DNA of 64,000 bases, taken from Spartobacteria bacterium LR76. Lineage in GTDB: Bacteria; Verrucomicrobiota; Verrucomicrobiia; Chthoniobacterales; Terrimicrobiaceae. The notes under the pieces were generated by a model that was not told where the DNA came from, made no database searches, and saw only the letters and a list, made by a program, of their open reading frames with translations. This document shows, piece by piece, positions 25,660-34,592 of the stretch. The translations under genes and the position numbers were made by a program. The stretch's first letter is position 1, and each line of letters opens with the position of its first letter. Where the stretch lies: positions 556,581 to 620,580 of the forward strand of contig QAYZ01000013.1 of NCBI GenBank assembly GCA_003054655.1, given 5' to 3'.

Positions 25660-28050
25660 TCAGCTCGCGGCGCGTGAGCCGCGGGCCTGCTCGATGAGAT
25701 CGACGAGCCTGGAGACATCCACGGGTTTGACGAGGTGCTCGTCGAACCCGGCTTCGCGGGAGAGGCGGCGGTCGGATTCCTGGCCCCAGCCGGTGATCGC
25801 AATGACAAAAATGGAGCCGCCCCAGGGTTGCGTGCGGATTTCCCGGCAGACCTGGTGGCCGTCGCGCCCAGGCATGCCGATGTCGAGGAGGATGACGTTG
25901 GGCTGCAAAGCCTCCGCCTCGGCTAGTCCCTCCTCGCCGCCATAGGCCGTGCGCGTCTCGTAGCCCATGCTGCGCAGCAGGCTCGCGATGCTGTCGGCGA
26001 TGTCGCGCACGTCATCGATGACGAGGATTTTCAGGGTTGTCGAGACGTGCACCTCCGGCAATGCGCGGGGTGCGGCCAGATCGAGCGGGGTCTCGGGCAA
26101 GGGAATACGGACGGTGAAGCGGCTGCCCTCCCCCGGCCCGTCGCTGGCGGCCTCTATGGTGGCGCCATGCAGGTCAAGCAGGCCCTTGACCAGTGCGAGG
26201 CCGATGCCGAGGCCCGACTGCACACCGCCACGGTGCACCTGGGAGAACATGTCGAAGATGGTGCGCAGCGACTCCGGGGTGAGGCCGATGCCGTTGTCGG
26301 ACACGGACACGATCACCTCATGGCCCTCCCGGGTGACGGAGAAGACAATACACCCGCGAGTGGTGGTGAACTTGGCGGCGTTATTCAGCAGGTTGGAAAA
26401 CACCTGGGCGAGGCGCACGGCGTCGGCGTCCAGGACGATGCGATCCGGCGGCATCTCGACGACCAGTTCGTGCCCGGCGGCCTCGATGAGGGGCCGGCTG
26501 GCCTCGAGAGCGGAGTTGACGATGACGGATAACTCAATGCGCTCGCGGCGCAGCTCCAGCTTACCGTAGGAGATGCGTGACATATCGAGAAGATCCTCCA
26601 ACAAGCGCACCATATGGCCGACCTGACGGTCGATCACGCCGTGCACGTATTGCAGGGTGGAACGATCGACACCGGGCTGCGCGATGAGCTGCACGGCATA
26701 GCGAATCGGCGCAAGCGGGTTGCGCAGCTCGTGCGCGAGGGTGGCGAGGAATTCATCCTTGCGGCGGTCGGCCAGCTTCAGCGCCTCCTCGGCGCGGATG
26801 CGATCCGTGATATCAATGGCGATGCCTCCGACAAACGGGCGGGCGGAGCCGGGTTCGTCGATGGGAAACTTGGCCACGAGGGAATGATGCTCGCCGTCGG
26901 CGTGCTCGAGTTTCTCGATCACCTGAATGCCCGTGCGCGACAGCGCCGCCCGCCGGTCGTTGGCCATGAAGGCCGCCGCAGTGTCCTGCGGGAACACGTC
27001 GGCATCCGTGCGGCCGTAAAGCTCGGTGCGGGATAACTGAAAAGCCTTGAGCGCAGCCTCGTTGGCAAAGACATAGCGGCCGTCGGCGTCCTTGATCCAG
27101 GCGAGCCCTGGTACGGACTCCATGAACCGGGTGAACCGTTCGTCCAGCATACGCAGGGCGGACCGGGCCTGCCGGGCGGCGGAGGCCTGGCTGCTGATGG
27201 TATTGACTGTCCACCAGAGCAGCAGCAGAAACAAGGCGGTCTCGCAGAGCGTTCGCACCGCCGTGCCAAAGGCCACATCGTAGATTTCATACTGCCGGCC
27301 GATGATCTGAAGCCATCCGATCACGGGCGGGATGAGGATGATCGGGAGCAGCAGACGGCGGGCGGCGACCCCTCCTGCATCCTCCCGCAGCAGCATCTCG
27401 GCCAGCCCGTGCTCGGGGATCACCGCGATGATGGCCATGCTCAGGATGAAAATAATGAGGCCGGTCTGAAAGGCTATGGCCGTGTAGTTTGCGATGCCAA
27501 AGAGCTGATCCGCCCCGAACCAATAGCCCATGAGCGAGAGTGAGACGACCGCCACGGTGCCAAGCGCCAGCAGGGAGGCAATACGCCGGGCGAATCCATT
27601 CCATGAAGCCAGGAATACAGCGATTCCCAGGATCAGATAGGAGACGCTGGCGGGAATGCCCATCCGCATCGGGGCGGCGCTGGCCTTCTGTCCCCAGGGA
27701 CGGGAAATGAGGACCGTGTCGATGCCAAGGTTTACCCCGGCGAGATGCTGATAAAGGATCACGCCGCTGAGGAGCGCACACAGGATCGCGGCGATTCTTG
27801 AAACATTACGCAGCACGCGGCTGCGGCCGCTCCAGGCCAGGATCATCAGGGCCGCGCCGATGAGGATGCCGCAGATCGCGGCATTGGGAAACATGCAGAT
27901 GCCAGTATGCAGCCAGTCGGTCATCCGGGGAACGTCAAACGCCCAGCCAAGCAGCGTCACGATGCCGCCGAGGACTCCGAAAAGCCCCGCCGAGGTGGCG
28001 ATGGCCCGGAGTCCTTTTGCGCGGAACGACGTGAATCGGGTACCCGGCAT
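25660..28050 (-). CDS. Hybrid sensor histidine kinase with PAS and receiver domains
   Basis: A 796-residue protein. Seven or eight hydrophobic segments fill residues about 15-275. A PAS domain follows (FMESVPGLAWIKDADGRYVF, about 310-420), then a HisKA domain with the phosphorylatable His in LATLAHELRNPLAP, a HATPase_c domain (SNLLNNAAKF, DNGIGL, GLGIGLALVKGL) and a C-terminal receiver with VILLDIGMPGRDG as phosphoacceptor site. The input signal is unknown. It is convergent with pqiB and separated from it by eight bases. No cognate response regulator is adjacent, so the receiver may relay to a distant partner or act internally. Confidence 0.9.
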   Translation of the reverse strand: MPGTRFTSFRAKGLRAIATSAGLFGVLGGIVTLLGWAFDVPRMTDWLHTGICMFPNAAICGILIGAALMILAWSGRSRVLRNVSRIAAILCALLSGVILYQHLAGVNLGIDTVLISRPWGQKASAAPMRMGIPASVSYLILGIAVFLASWNGFARRIASLLALGTVAVVSLSLMGYWFGADQLFGIANYTAIAFQTGLIIFILSMAIIAVIPEHGLAEMLLREDAGGVAARRLLLPIILIPPVIGWLQIIGRQYEIYDVAFGTAVRTLCETALFLLLLWWTVNTISSQASAARQARSALRMLDERFTRFMESVPGLAWIKDADGRYVFANEAALKAFQLSRTELYGRTDADVFPQDTAAAFMANDRRAALSRTGIQVIEKLEHADGEHHSLVAKFPIDEPGSARPFVGGIAIDITDRIRAEEALKLADRRKDEFLATLAHELRNPLAPIRYAVQLIAQPGVDRSTLQYVHGVIDRQVGHMVRLLEDLLDMSRISYGKLELRRERIELSVIVNSALEASRPLIEAAGHELVVEMPPDRIVLDADAVRLAQVFSNLLNNAAKFTTTRGCIVFSVTREGHEVIVSVSDNGIGLTPESLRTIFDMFSQVHRGGVQSGLGIGLALVKGLLDLHGATIEAASDGPGEGSRFTVRIPLPETPLDLAAPRALPEVHVSTTLKILVIDDVRDIADSIASLLRSMGYETRTAYGGEEGLAEAEALQPNVILLDIGMPGRDGHQVCREIRTQPWGGSIFVIAITGWGQESDRRLSREAGFDEHLVKPVDVSRLVDLIEQARGSRAAS

Positions 28051-28113
28051 GAACCTGAACGCTAGGCGGGCCTCAGAATTCCCTCAAGCCCTTTGGCGGG
28101 TAGGAAATACGCC

Positions 28114-29661
28114 CTATAGCGAGCTCAGGAGTTCCCCTGTACTCGGGACATCCTTGATGATCTGGCTGCGGAGCGGACCGACTCCGATGTAGCGGAGATT
28201 GGGCAATACCGCCGGGCGGTTGTCGCCGTAAGCGATGTTCACGATCGCAGCCATCACCTCCGCAACATAGCGGCGCGCAGCGGCAGGCAGATCGGCGTAA
28301 TGGCGGATGCCGGAGAGATCTTCGCTCCAGCCGGGGAGCGTTTTGTAGACCGGTTTCAGCGTGCGGCGGAAGGCGTCGTCGCGCGGAACGTGCGAAACGC
28401 GGGTGCCATCCGGGGCCTCGTAGGCGACGCAGATGGCGAGTTCACCTTCCGTCCAGTCGCCGCCGTAGGAAAGGGCGTCGAGCTTGTTGAGCGCGAGATC
28501 CTGGTAACCGCCGTAGCGGAGGGCGTCGCCTTTCTCCACGGCATCGAACCACCCGACCATGCGCTGGCGTCCGGTGGTCGAGCCAAACTCGATGCGGCGC
28601 AGCGTACGACCGAGCGGGTGCTCGTCCGTCAGCTCGGTGAGGAAAACGTGGGTGCCGACCTTGGTGTCGTAGGCCTTGCAGCACCCGATGGTGTGCACGG
28701 GCTGGGAGGGAATGCCCGCCGACTGGAAAAACTCCGGCGTGAAGGTGTGCGAGGCCGTGACGTTGGGCGGAAAGCCATGGCGCTTGTCGAGCCAGTAGGC
28801 CTGGCCAAACTCGCCGATGATGCTGCGGCCCGCCTCGACGCTTTGCAGGACGATCTCGCGTACATCGGTCACGCAGGCGACGAGCTTTTGCCCCGCCTCC
28901 CAGTAGGCGTCGACGAGAAGGTCGACATTGAGGGTGAAGGGCTGCGGGCCCTTGAAGCTGCGGAAATCAAACTCCTCCGCCGCGAAGATCCCGGCGTCAA
29001 TCGTTTCCTTGTTCGCTCGCGTCTCGGCGTTGGAGAGCGTGTCAAAAAGCTCCGGCCAGCGTTCCGGGCGAAGCTGACAGACATGCTCGATCACACGCAC
29101 GGCGCGATCCGCACGGGCGCGCACCTTGCGGGCAAAGACCGCCTTTTCCGAGCGGAAGTCGGCGTAGGTGATCTGAAATTGGGCAATCTCGTCGGTGTAC
29201 GCCGGGGTGATGCCCCGCCCGGTGGAACCGCGCGGCTCCTCCTTGAGGACGTGGACGCGGTAATCCTCCCAGGCGAGATCAAGCAGGCGATGGGAGAGGT
29301 CGGAAACGAGGGTGCGCTCGTCGATGCGCAGGCGGCTCAGAGTCGGGTAGCCATGCAGCTCGGCATAGGCGGCCTCCCAGAGAAACTTGCGCGGATCGGC
29401 CACGACGCCGCAGCCGATGAGCAGGTGCGGGAGGGTGGTGTCGACCACGCCGCCGGGGATGAGGTTGAGCTTCACATCGGCGACGGAGTGTCCCGAGTTG
29501 GAGCCGCCGTTGACCTTCATCACCGCCGCGACAGCGTCCGGATTGCCGGTCGATTCGCGGAGTTCGTCGATGATTTCGAGGATGAGGCGGCCTTTCCCTT
29601 CGTCACCGGTGGAGATTCCGGTATCGGCGATGAGCAGGCTGGAAAACGGAGTAAGGGCCAT
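28114..29661 (-). CDS. purA: Divergent adenylosuccinate synthetase
   Basis: A 515-residue protein, 80 residues longer than typical PurA. The GTP/IMP-site motifs are present in altered form: TGDEGKGR for [16 protein letters not shown] for the GGNNAGHT loop with its catalytic His, RGITPAY for GIGPAY, and [15 protein letters not shown] for the GTTTGRPRRxGWFD loop. The catalytic Asp in GDEGKG and His are kept, so it is likely to catalyse IMP + Asp + GTP to adenylosuccinate. It may be the organism's only PurA or a paralogue. It starts 142 bases downstream of guaB on the same strand, which gives the two IMP branch-point enzymes adjacent places. Confidence 0.75.
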   Translation of the reverse strand: MALTPFSSLLIADTGISTGDEGKGRLILEIIDELRESTGNPDAVAAVMKVNGGSNSGHSVADVKLNLIPGGVVDTTLPHLLIGCGVVADPRKFLWEAAYAELHGYPTLSRLRIDERTLVSDLSHRLLDLAWEDYRVHVLKEEPRGSTGRGITPAYTDEIAQFQITYADFRSEKAVFARKVRARADRAVRVIEHVCQLRPERWPELFDTLSNAETRANKETIDAGIFAAEEFDFRSFKGPQPFTLNVDLLVDAYWEAGQKLVACVTDVREIVLQSVEAGRSIIGEFGQAYWLDKRHGFPPNVTASHTFTPEFFQSAGIPSQPVHTIGCCKAYDTKVGTHVFLTELTDEHPLGRTLRRIEFGSTTGRQRMVGWFDAVEKGDALRYGGYQDLALNKLDALSYGGDWTEGELAICVAYEAPDGTRVSHVPRDDAFRRTLKPVYKTLPGWSEDLSGIRHYADLPAAARRYVAEVMAAIVNIAYGDNRPAVLPNLRYIGVGPLRSQIIKDVPSTGELLSSL

Positions 29662-29697
29662 GAAGGAGCGGGAATGTTACAGCTAATGGCGGATTTC

Positions 29698-29801
29698 GGA
29701 AGTCGGAACTGGGAGGTCGGAAGCCGGAATTTCCGTTTTGCCACGCTCAGGCGGCATCGGAGCGATTCCTTCCGACTTCCCACTTCAAACTTCCGACTTC
29801 G
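29698..29801. repeat. Imperfect inverted repeat between guaB and purA
   Basis: The left part (29698-29729, GGAAGTCGGAACTGGG onward) and right part (29766-29801, TTCCTTCCGACTTCCC onward) are imperfect reverse complements built from the short unit GGAAGTCGGAA. Between them is a 36-base loop. It fills the gap between guaB and purA and may be a hairpin that attenuates or terminates transcription of guaB. The GGAAGTCGGAA iteration also has the look of a dispersed genomic repeat. Confidence 0.55.
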
Positions 29802-29803
29802 TC

Positions 29804-31366
29804 CTACTCCGCGCTGTTGTTGGTGGTGGCCTTGACGGTGATGACGTCGTGCGGAGCGGCTTCCTTCTGGCCAGCGGGGCTGACGCGGATGTACCGGGCG
29901 TTGACCTTGAGGGTCTTGAGGTCGGCTGCGCCGAGGTAGCCCATGCCGGACTGAATACCGCCAATGAGCTCGCGGAGAACGACATCCAGCGGACCGGCGG
30001 CTTCCTTGAGAGCCTCGATGCCCTCGGGAGCAGCCTTGGCCACGGCGTCCTTCTTGTCATGGCCGTAGCGGGCGGCGGAACCGTCCTTCATGGCCTCGCG
30101 GCTGCCCATGCCACGGTACTGTTTGTACAGCTTGCCGTTGATTTCCATGATGCGGCCGGGAGCTTCGTCGCAACCGGCGAGCAGGCCGCCGCAGATAAGG
30201 CCGTCGGCGAGGGTGAGCGCCTTGACCATGTCGCCGGACTTCGTAATGCCGCCGTCGGCGAGGATGGTCACGCCTTCCTTCGCCGCCTGACGGGAGGCGA
30301 CGTAAAGCGCGGTCATCTGCGGGATGCCCACACCCGCGACGACGCGCGTGGTGCAGATGGAGCCGGGGCCCTGGCCGATTTTGATGCAGTTCGCCCCGGC
30401 CTTGGCCAGAAACTCGACGCCGTCGGCGCTGGTGACGTTGCCGGCGATGATGGTGAGATCCTTGAACTGGCCGCGAATGAGCTTCACCGTATCGCCCACG
30501 CCCTTCGAGAATCCATGCGCGGTGGAAACCGCAATGGCATCGACACCCTCCTCCACAAGGCGGCCGACGTGGTTGATGATGCGGTCGGCGTCGAGGGAAC
30601 CGTCGGCTTTGCGATGCGAGCCGATGGCCGCGCCGCAGACGAGACGGAAGCGCTCATCACGGGCGGGCTTCACGATGCGGGTCGCCTCGTCCTCGATGCG
30701 CTCGATGTCGCTGAGGGTAAAGAGGCCGCAGAGGCGGTCCTGCTCGTCGACGATGAGGAGCTTGTTGATGCCGATGCGCTCGGAGAAAAACTTGTCGGCC
30801 ACCTCGATGGGGTTGTCCTTGATGGCGCTGACGGGCAGCGTGTAGACCTCGCCTCGCGGGGTCATGGCCTCGCGGACGATGCGCTCGCGGTAGCGCTCCT
30901 TCACCGTGCTGCTGGAGAGCAAGCCGAGGAGGTGGTTGTCCTCGTCGACGACGGGGAAGGTGCTAAAGCCGTAGTTCTTGCGGGCGATGCGATCGAGCAC
31001 CTCGCCGATGGTCTGGTTGGCCATCACCTTGATCGGTTCGCGGATGAAGCCGTGAATGTGGTTCTTCACGCGGGCGACCTCCTTGATCTGCGCCTCGTCC
31101 GTCATGTTGTAATGGATGAGGCCGAGGCCGCCGTTGAGGGCCATGCGAATCGCCATGCGCGACTCGGTCACGGTATCCATGTCCGACGACAGGATCGGAA
31201 TCTGCAAATGCAGCGAGGGCGAGAGGGAAACCGAAAGGTTGGCGTCGCGAGGCAGGATCTCGGTGTAACGAGTCGCGAGCGAAATATCGTCGAAGGTTAA
31301 GCCGACGGGCAGATTCCGGGGAAAGAACGTATCCGCGTCCGGAAAAAAGGCTGACAGGTCTTCCAT
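29804..31366 (-). CDS. guaB: Inosine-5'-monophosphate dehydrogenase
   Basis: A 520-residue enzyme that oxidises IMP to XMP, the first step of GMP synthesis. The substrate barrel shows the catalytic Cys loop [15 protein letters not shown] and the flap region ([13 protein letters not shown]). The insertion about residues 110-240 carries a pair of CBS domains, the usual nucleotide-sensing module. ATG 31366 is chosen over TTG 31372 because GAAGG precedes it at a proper distance. The gene has its own 169-base leader containing a 10-bp inverted repeat. It has the length of a CBS-containing IMPDH (480-520). Confidence 0.93.
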   Translation of the reverse strand: MEDLSAFFPDADTFFPRNLPVGLTFDDISLATRYTEILPRDANLSVSLSPSLHLQIPILSSDMDTVTESRMAIRMALNGGLGLIHYNMTDEAQIKEVARVKNHIHGFIREPIKVMANQTIGEVLDRIARKNYGFSTFPVVDEDNHLLGLLSSSTVKERYRERIVREAMTPRGEVYTLPVSAIKDNPIEVADKFFSERIGINKLLIVDEQDRLCGLFTLSDIERIEDEATRIVKPARDERFRLVCGAAIGSHRKADGSLDADRIINHVGRLVEEGVDAIAVSTAHGFSKGVGDTVKLIRGQFKDLTIIAGNVTSADGVEFLAKAGANCIKIGQGPGSICTTRVVAGVGIPQMTALYVASRQAAKEGVTILADGGITKSGDMVKALTLADGLICGGLLAGCDEAPGRIMEINGKLYKQYRGMGSREAMKDGSAARYGHDKKDAVAKAAPEGIEALKEAAGPLDVVLRELIGGIQSGMGYLGAADLKTLKVNARYIRVSPAGQKEAAPHDVITVKATTNNSAE

Positions 31367-31447
31367 GGGCAACCTTCACCGAAGTGCCGCCCTTTGCACA
31401 AGGAGATTTTGCGAAGAGTGATTTTCTTCCTCGCGAGAGGGGTAGTC

Positions 31448-31492
31448 TCCCGCGGGGAAGCCGATGGAAAAATCCACCGACGCCCCGCGGGA
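31448..31492. promoter_or_regulatory. Inverted repeat in the guaB leader
   Basis: TCCCGCGGGG (31448-31457) and CCCCGCGGGA (31483-31492) pair perfectly over 10 bases with a 25-base loop. It lies 80-130 bases before guaB. It could act as an operator or attenuator, but it does not match any purine riboswitch that I know. Confidence 0.35.
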
Positions 31493-31503
31493 TCCCCAAG
31501 ATC

Positions 31504-31530
31504 AGCCCGCCTCCACACACCGGGCGGGCT
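31504..31530 (-). terminator. Hairpin downstream of the rhamnulose-phosphate aldolase/dehydrogenase gene
   Basis: AGCCCGCC (31504-31511) and GGCGGGCT (31523-31530) form an eight-base stem with an 11-base loop, right behind the stop codon on the minus strand. There is no long T run, so termination may be imperfect. Confidence 0.45.
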
Positions 31531-31535
31531 GGGAA

Positions 31536-33725
31536 CTACCGGAGAAACGCCTCGTGCAATCCGCCATCGACGGTGATCACCTGTCCGGTGGTCTTGCTGA
31601 GACGGTTCGTGACGAGAAGGAAATACGCCTCCGCCTGGTCGGCGGGAGTGATCGGCGCCTTGGTCAGCGTGCGGTCGGCGTAGAACTGCGCGAGCTTGCT
31701 GACGAGCGATTCGGTCGCCTCATCGTCGGTGTACGGGATGTTGTACTTCGCGAGGGAACCGATGACACGATCACGCGGGAACATGGCACTGCCCTGCACG
31801 ACGGTGGCCGGGGCCACGCCGTTCACCCGGACGAGCGGCGAAAGCTCGATGGCGAGTTCGCGGACGAGATGGTTCGCGGCGGCCTTGCTGGTGTCGTAGG
31901 CCACGCTGCCCTTCTTGGCGACGACGGCGTTGGCGCTGGTCGTGAGGACGAGGTTGCCGCGGAGGCCCTGTTCCTTCCAGATCTTGTAGGCCTCGTCGGC
32001 GACGAAGTAGCTGCCGGTGACGTTGATGCCGAAGGTGAGCGCCCATTTGTCGTCCGGGATATGGCCGGTCGTGTCGCTCGGGACGAAAATGCCCGCCGTG
32101 ACCTCGATGGAATCAAATCCGCCGTAGGCGATGGCCACCTGGTCGAGCGCAGCGCGAATGCTGGCGCGGTCGGTGATGTTGGCGGAAAGCCCGATGGCCG
32201 GTCCGCATCCGCTGATCCCGGTGCCGGCCACGCCGATGCCGAGGCCGTATTTATCGGTGATCTCCTTGGCGGTGGCTTCCGCGGCGGCGAGGTTGAGGTC
32301 GACGCAGACGATGTGCGCGCCTTCCTTCACCAGGCGGTGGGCCACTTCCTTGCCGATGCCGCTGCCCGCGCCGATGACGACGTGGACCTGGCGGGCGAGT
32401 TCCTTCTCGGCGGGCATGCGCTGGAGCTTGGCCTCCTCGAGGAGCCAGTATTCGATGTCAAAAGCCTCCTGCTGCGGGAGCGAGACGTATTCGTCGATCG
32501 CCTCCGCACCGCGCATGACCTCGACGGCGCAGTTGTAAAACTCGGCGGTGACGCGGCTTTCGCTCTTGTCCTTGCCCCAGGCGACCATGCCGAGGCCGGG
32601 GATGAGCACCACGGTCGGGTTCGCGTCGCGCATGGCGGGCGAGTTGGCGTGCTTGCAGCGGTTGTAGTATTCCGCGTAGTCGGCGCGGTAGGCCTCCAGG
32701 CCGGCGGCGAGCCTCGCCTTGAGCGCGGCCACGTCCTCCGTCTGCGGGTTCCAGTCGACGTAGAGCGGCTTGATCTTGGTGCGCAGGAAGTGGTCGGGGC
32801 AGGAGGTGCCGAGTTCCGCGAGACGCGGGGCGTCGTTGGAGTTGACGAAACGGAGGATCTTCTCGTCGTCCTGCACGGTGCCGATGAAGCGCTTCTGCTG
32901 GCTCACCTGACCGCGCAGCCACGGGAGGATCTGGGCAAACACCGCCTGGCGCTGCGCCTCCTCGAGGGACTGGTACTTCGCACCGCCGAAGGCTGCGGCA
33001 TGGCCGCCCTTGGCCTCGTACTTGGATTCAATATACGCGGCGGCTTTCTCGATGAGATCGAGGGTGAGGGTGTAACAGACCTTGGCGTCGTCGTCCCACG
33101 AGATGAAGCCGTGCTGGCCCATCATGATGGCCTTGATGCCGGGCTGCTGGCGGGAGATTTCCTGCATGGCGAGGCCGAGCTCGAAGCCGGGGCGCATCCA
33201 CGGCACGTAGGCCATTTCGCCGCCGAAGATTTCCTTCGTCAATTCCTCGCAACGACGGCTCGCCGCGATGGAGATGATGGCATTCGGGTGCATGTGGTCG
33301 ACATGCTTGCCGGGCAGGAAGCTGTGCAGCGGCGTGTCGATCGACGACGGGCGCGGGTTGAGGTTGAAAGTCGTGTGCGGGTACATGCCCACCATGTCGT
33401 CCTCGGCCTGGGTCTTGAGACCGCGCTCAGGCTGGGAACCGTAGACCTTCTGGAGGTCGATGAGCTTGCTCTGGTAGAGGGAAGAGAAGTTCTCCTTCTT
33501 CGACGTGCGCAGGTCGCCGCCGGAGCCCTTCACCCACAAAACCTCCACGTCCTCACCGGAGAGCGGGTCTTTTTCGACGATCTTCGACGAGGTGTTTCCT
33601 CCACCCGTGTTCGTGATGCGCTGGTCCGAGCCGAGGAGGTTCGAGCGGTACACGAGGAGGGAAACGAAGTCGAGGGAGGCCGCCTTGGCGTCATCCCAGA
33701 GGTAATTGACGTACTTGTAGCTCAT
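31536..33725 (-). CDS. rhaD: Bifunctional rhamnulose-1-phosphate aldolase/lactaldehyde dehydrogenase
   Basis: A 729-residue fusion of a class II aldolase domain (residues about 1-430: NTGGGNTSSKI, the zinc-binding HTTFNLNPRPSSIDTPLHS region) and a short-chain dehydrogenase (about 440-729: VIGAGSGIGKEVAHRLVKEG, YDTSKAAANHLVR). It splits L-rhamnulose-1-phosphate into dihydroxyacetone phosphate and L-lactaldehyde and oxidises the latter to L-lactate. This type is often called RhaE/RhaD-W in non-enteric bacteria. The start at 33725 sits in the divergent promoter region opposite deoR. No Shine-Dalgarno sequence is evident. A longer frame upstream overlaps deoR and was rejected. Confidence 0.9.
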   Translation of the reverse strand: MSYKYVNYLWDDAKAASLDFVSLLVYRSNLLGSDQRITNTGGGNTSSKIVEKDPLSGEDVEVLWVKGSGGDLRTSKKENFSSLYQSKLIDLQKVYGSQPERGLKTQAEDDMVGMYPHTTFNLNPRPSSIDTPLHSFLPGKHVDHMHPNAIISIAASRRCEELTKEIFGGEMAYVPWMRPGFELGLAMQEISRQQPGIKAIMMGQHGFISWDDDAKVCYTLTLDLIEKAAAYIESKYEAKGGHAAAFGGAKYQSLEEAQRQAVFAQILPWLRGQVSQQKRFIGTVQDDEKILRFVNSNDAPRLAELGTSCPDHFLRTKIKPLYVDWNPQTEDVAALKARLAAGLEAYRADYAEYYNRCKHANSPAMRDANPTVVLIPGLGMVAWGKDKSESRVTAEFYNCAVEVMRGAEAIDEYVSLPQQEAFDIEYWLLEEAKLQRMPAEKELARQVHVVIGAGSGIGKEVAHRLVKEGAHIVCVDLNLAAAEATAKEITDKYGLGIGVAGTGISGCGPAIGLSANITDRASIRAALDQVAIAYGGFDSIEVTAGIFVPSDTTGHIPDDKWALTFGINVTGSYFVADEAYKIWKEQGLRGNLVLTTSANAVVAKKGSVAYDTSKAAANHLVRELAIELSPLVRVNGVAPATVVQGSAMFPRDRVIGSLAKYNIPYTDDEATESLVSKLAQFYADRTLTKAPITPADQAEAYFLLVTNRLSKTTGQVITVDGGLHEAFLR

Positions 33726-33812
33726 AAAGTGGAGGAATGTTTGTTTGGCTGTGTTTGCTTCTGAATTTCTTTTATTGATTGGGCAAGAAAAATCATTCAA
33801 ACTGATTCCCAC
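33726..33812. promoter_or_regulatory. Divergent promoter region of the rhamnose regulon
   Basis: This 87-base gap separates the divergent rhaD and deoR genes and is AT-rich compared with the surroundings. It contains T-rich repeats (TGTTTGTTTGG, CTGTGTTTGC, TTTCTTTTATTG) of the sort DeoR-family proteins bind. It is a likely operator and promoter pair. I cannot define exact -10/-35 boxes. Confidence 0.55.
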
Positions 33813-34571
33813 ATGCTCGCCCTCGAACGACATCGCCAAATGCTCGACCTGCTGAAGAAGCACGGGAGCGTCCGCACCACGGAGGTGGCCAAGACCCTCG
33901 GCGTGACCGAGGAGACCGTCCGCCGCGACTTTGAGAAGCTCGAAGCAGAGGGCATGCTGATGCGCTCCCACGGCGGAGCCGTGCGGCTGGAGACGCAGCG
34001 CCGGGAATTCCCCGTGCGCGAGCGCGCCGTGCAGAATGCCGGGGCGAAAATCCAGATCGCCCGCGCCGCCGTCGCCAAGATCCGCGAGGGGCAGACCATT
34101 TTCTTCGATCCCAGCACCACCGTGCAGCACCTGGCCGAGGCCCTGCCTGACATCCCGCTCACCGTGGTGACGAATTCGCTGCAGATCGCCAACCTGCTGG
34201 CAGACAAACCTGCCGTCCATGTCGTGCTCCTCGGCGGAAACCTGATGTCGAGCTCCCTCTCCTGCACGGGATGGGCGGCGGAGCAAACGCTGAACCTTTA
34301 CCGCATTGACTCAGCCTTCATCTCCTGCCGCGGCATCGATCCTGAGCGCGGCCTGAGCGAGGCGAGCGAGGAGCAGGCCCGGCTGAAGCACCGTGTCGTG
34401 GAGGGTGCGGAGTCCGTCTACCTCCTGGCCGACTCGTCGAAATCGGGCGTGGCCTCCAGCTATTTCTATTCGCAAAACTCCGCCGTCGACGTGTGGATCA
34501 CGGATGAAACTCCGTCTCCCGCGCTGGAGTCGGCTTTGACCGCTCAGGGGGTTCGCATCGAGCTCGCCTAG
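33813..34571 (+). CDS. DeoR-family transcriptional regulator of rhamnose genes
   Basis: A 252-residue protein with the N-terminal DeoR helix-turn-helix (ALERHRQMLDLLKKHGSVRT, then VTEETVRRDFEKLEAEG) and a C-terminal sugar-phosphate-binding DeoRC domain (FDPSTTVQHLAEALPDIPLTVVTNSLQ split by normal spacing, VLLGGNL, DSAFISCRGID). DeoR-type repressors respond to phosphorylated sugars, here perhaps rhamnulose-1-phosphate. It is the first gene of the operon and divergent from rhaD, the usual arrangement for a local regulator. Rhizobium RhaR is also of the DeoR family. Confidence 0.88.
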   Translation: MLALERHRQMLDLLKKHGSVRTTEVAKTLGVTEETVRRDFEKLEAEGMLMRSHGGAVRLETQRREFPVRERAVQNAGAKIQIARAAVAKIREGQTIFFDPSTTVQHLAEALPDIPLTVVTNSLQIANLLADKPAVHVVLLGGNLMSSSLSCTGWAAEQTLNLYRIDSAFISCRGIDPERGLSEASEEQARLKHRVVEGAESVYLLADSSKSGVASSYFYSQNSAVDVWITDETPSPALESALTAQGVRIELA

Positions 34572-34592
34572 ACAATTTCTCTCTCCCTCCCC

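Noticed and set aside
28114..29661. PurZ-type 2-aminoadenine synthetase
   Set aside because: The catalytic Asp in GDEGKG is present, whereas PurZ enzymes have it replaced, and no phage genes are nearby.
31373..31535. Possible purine riboswitch in the guaB leader
   Set aside because: No conserved purine-riboswitch junction bases or paired loops could be found; only a simple inverted repeat is present.
29738..33764. Long plus-strand frames of 520 and 766 residues
   Set aside because: They are antisense to guaB and the rhamnulose-phosphate aldolase/dehydrogenase gene, with no domain content.
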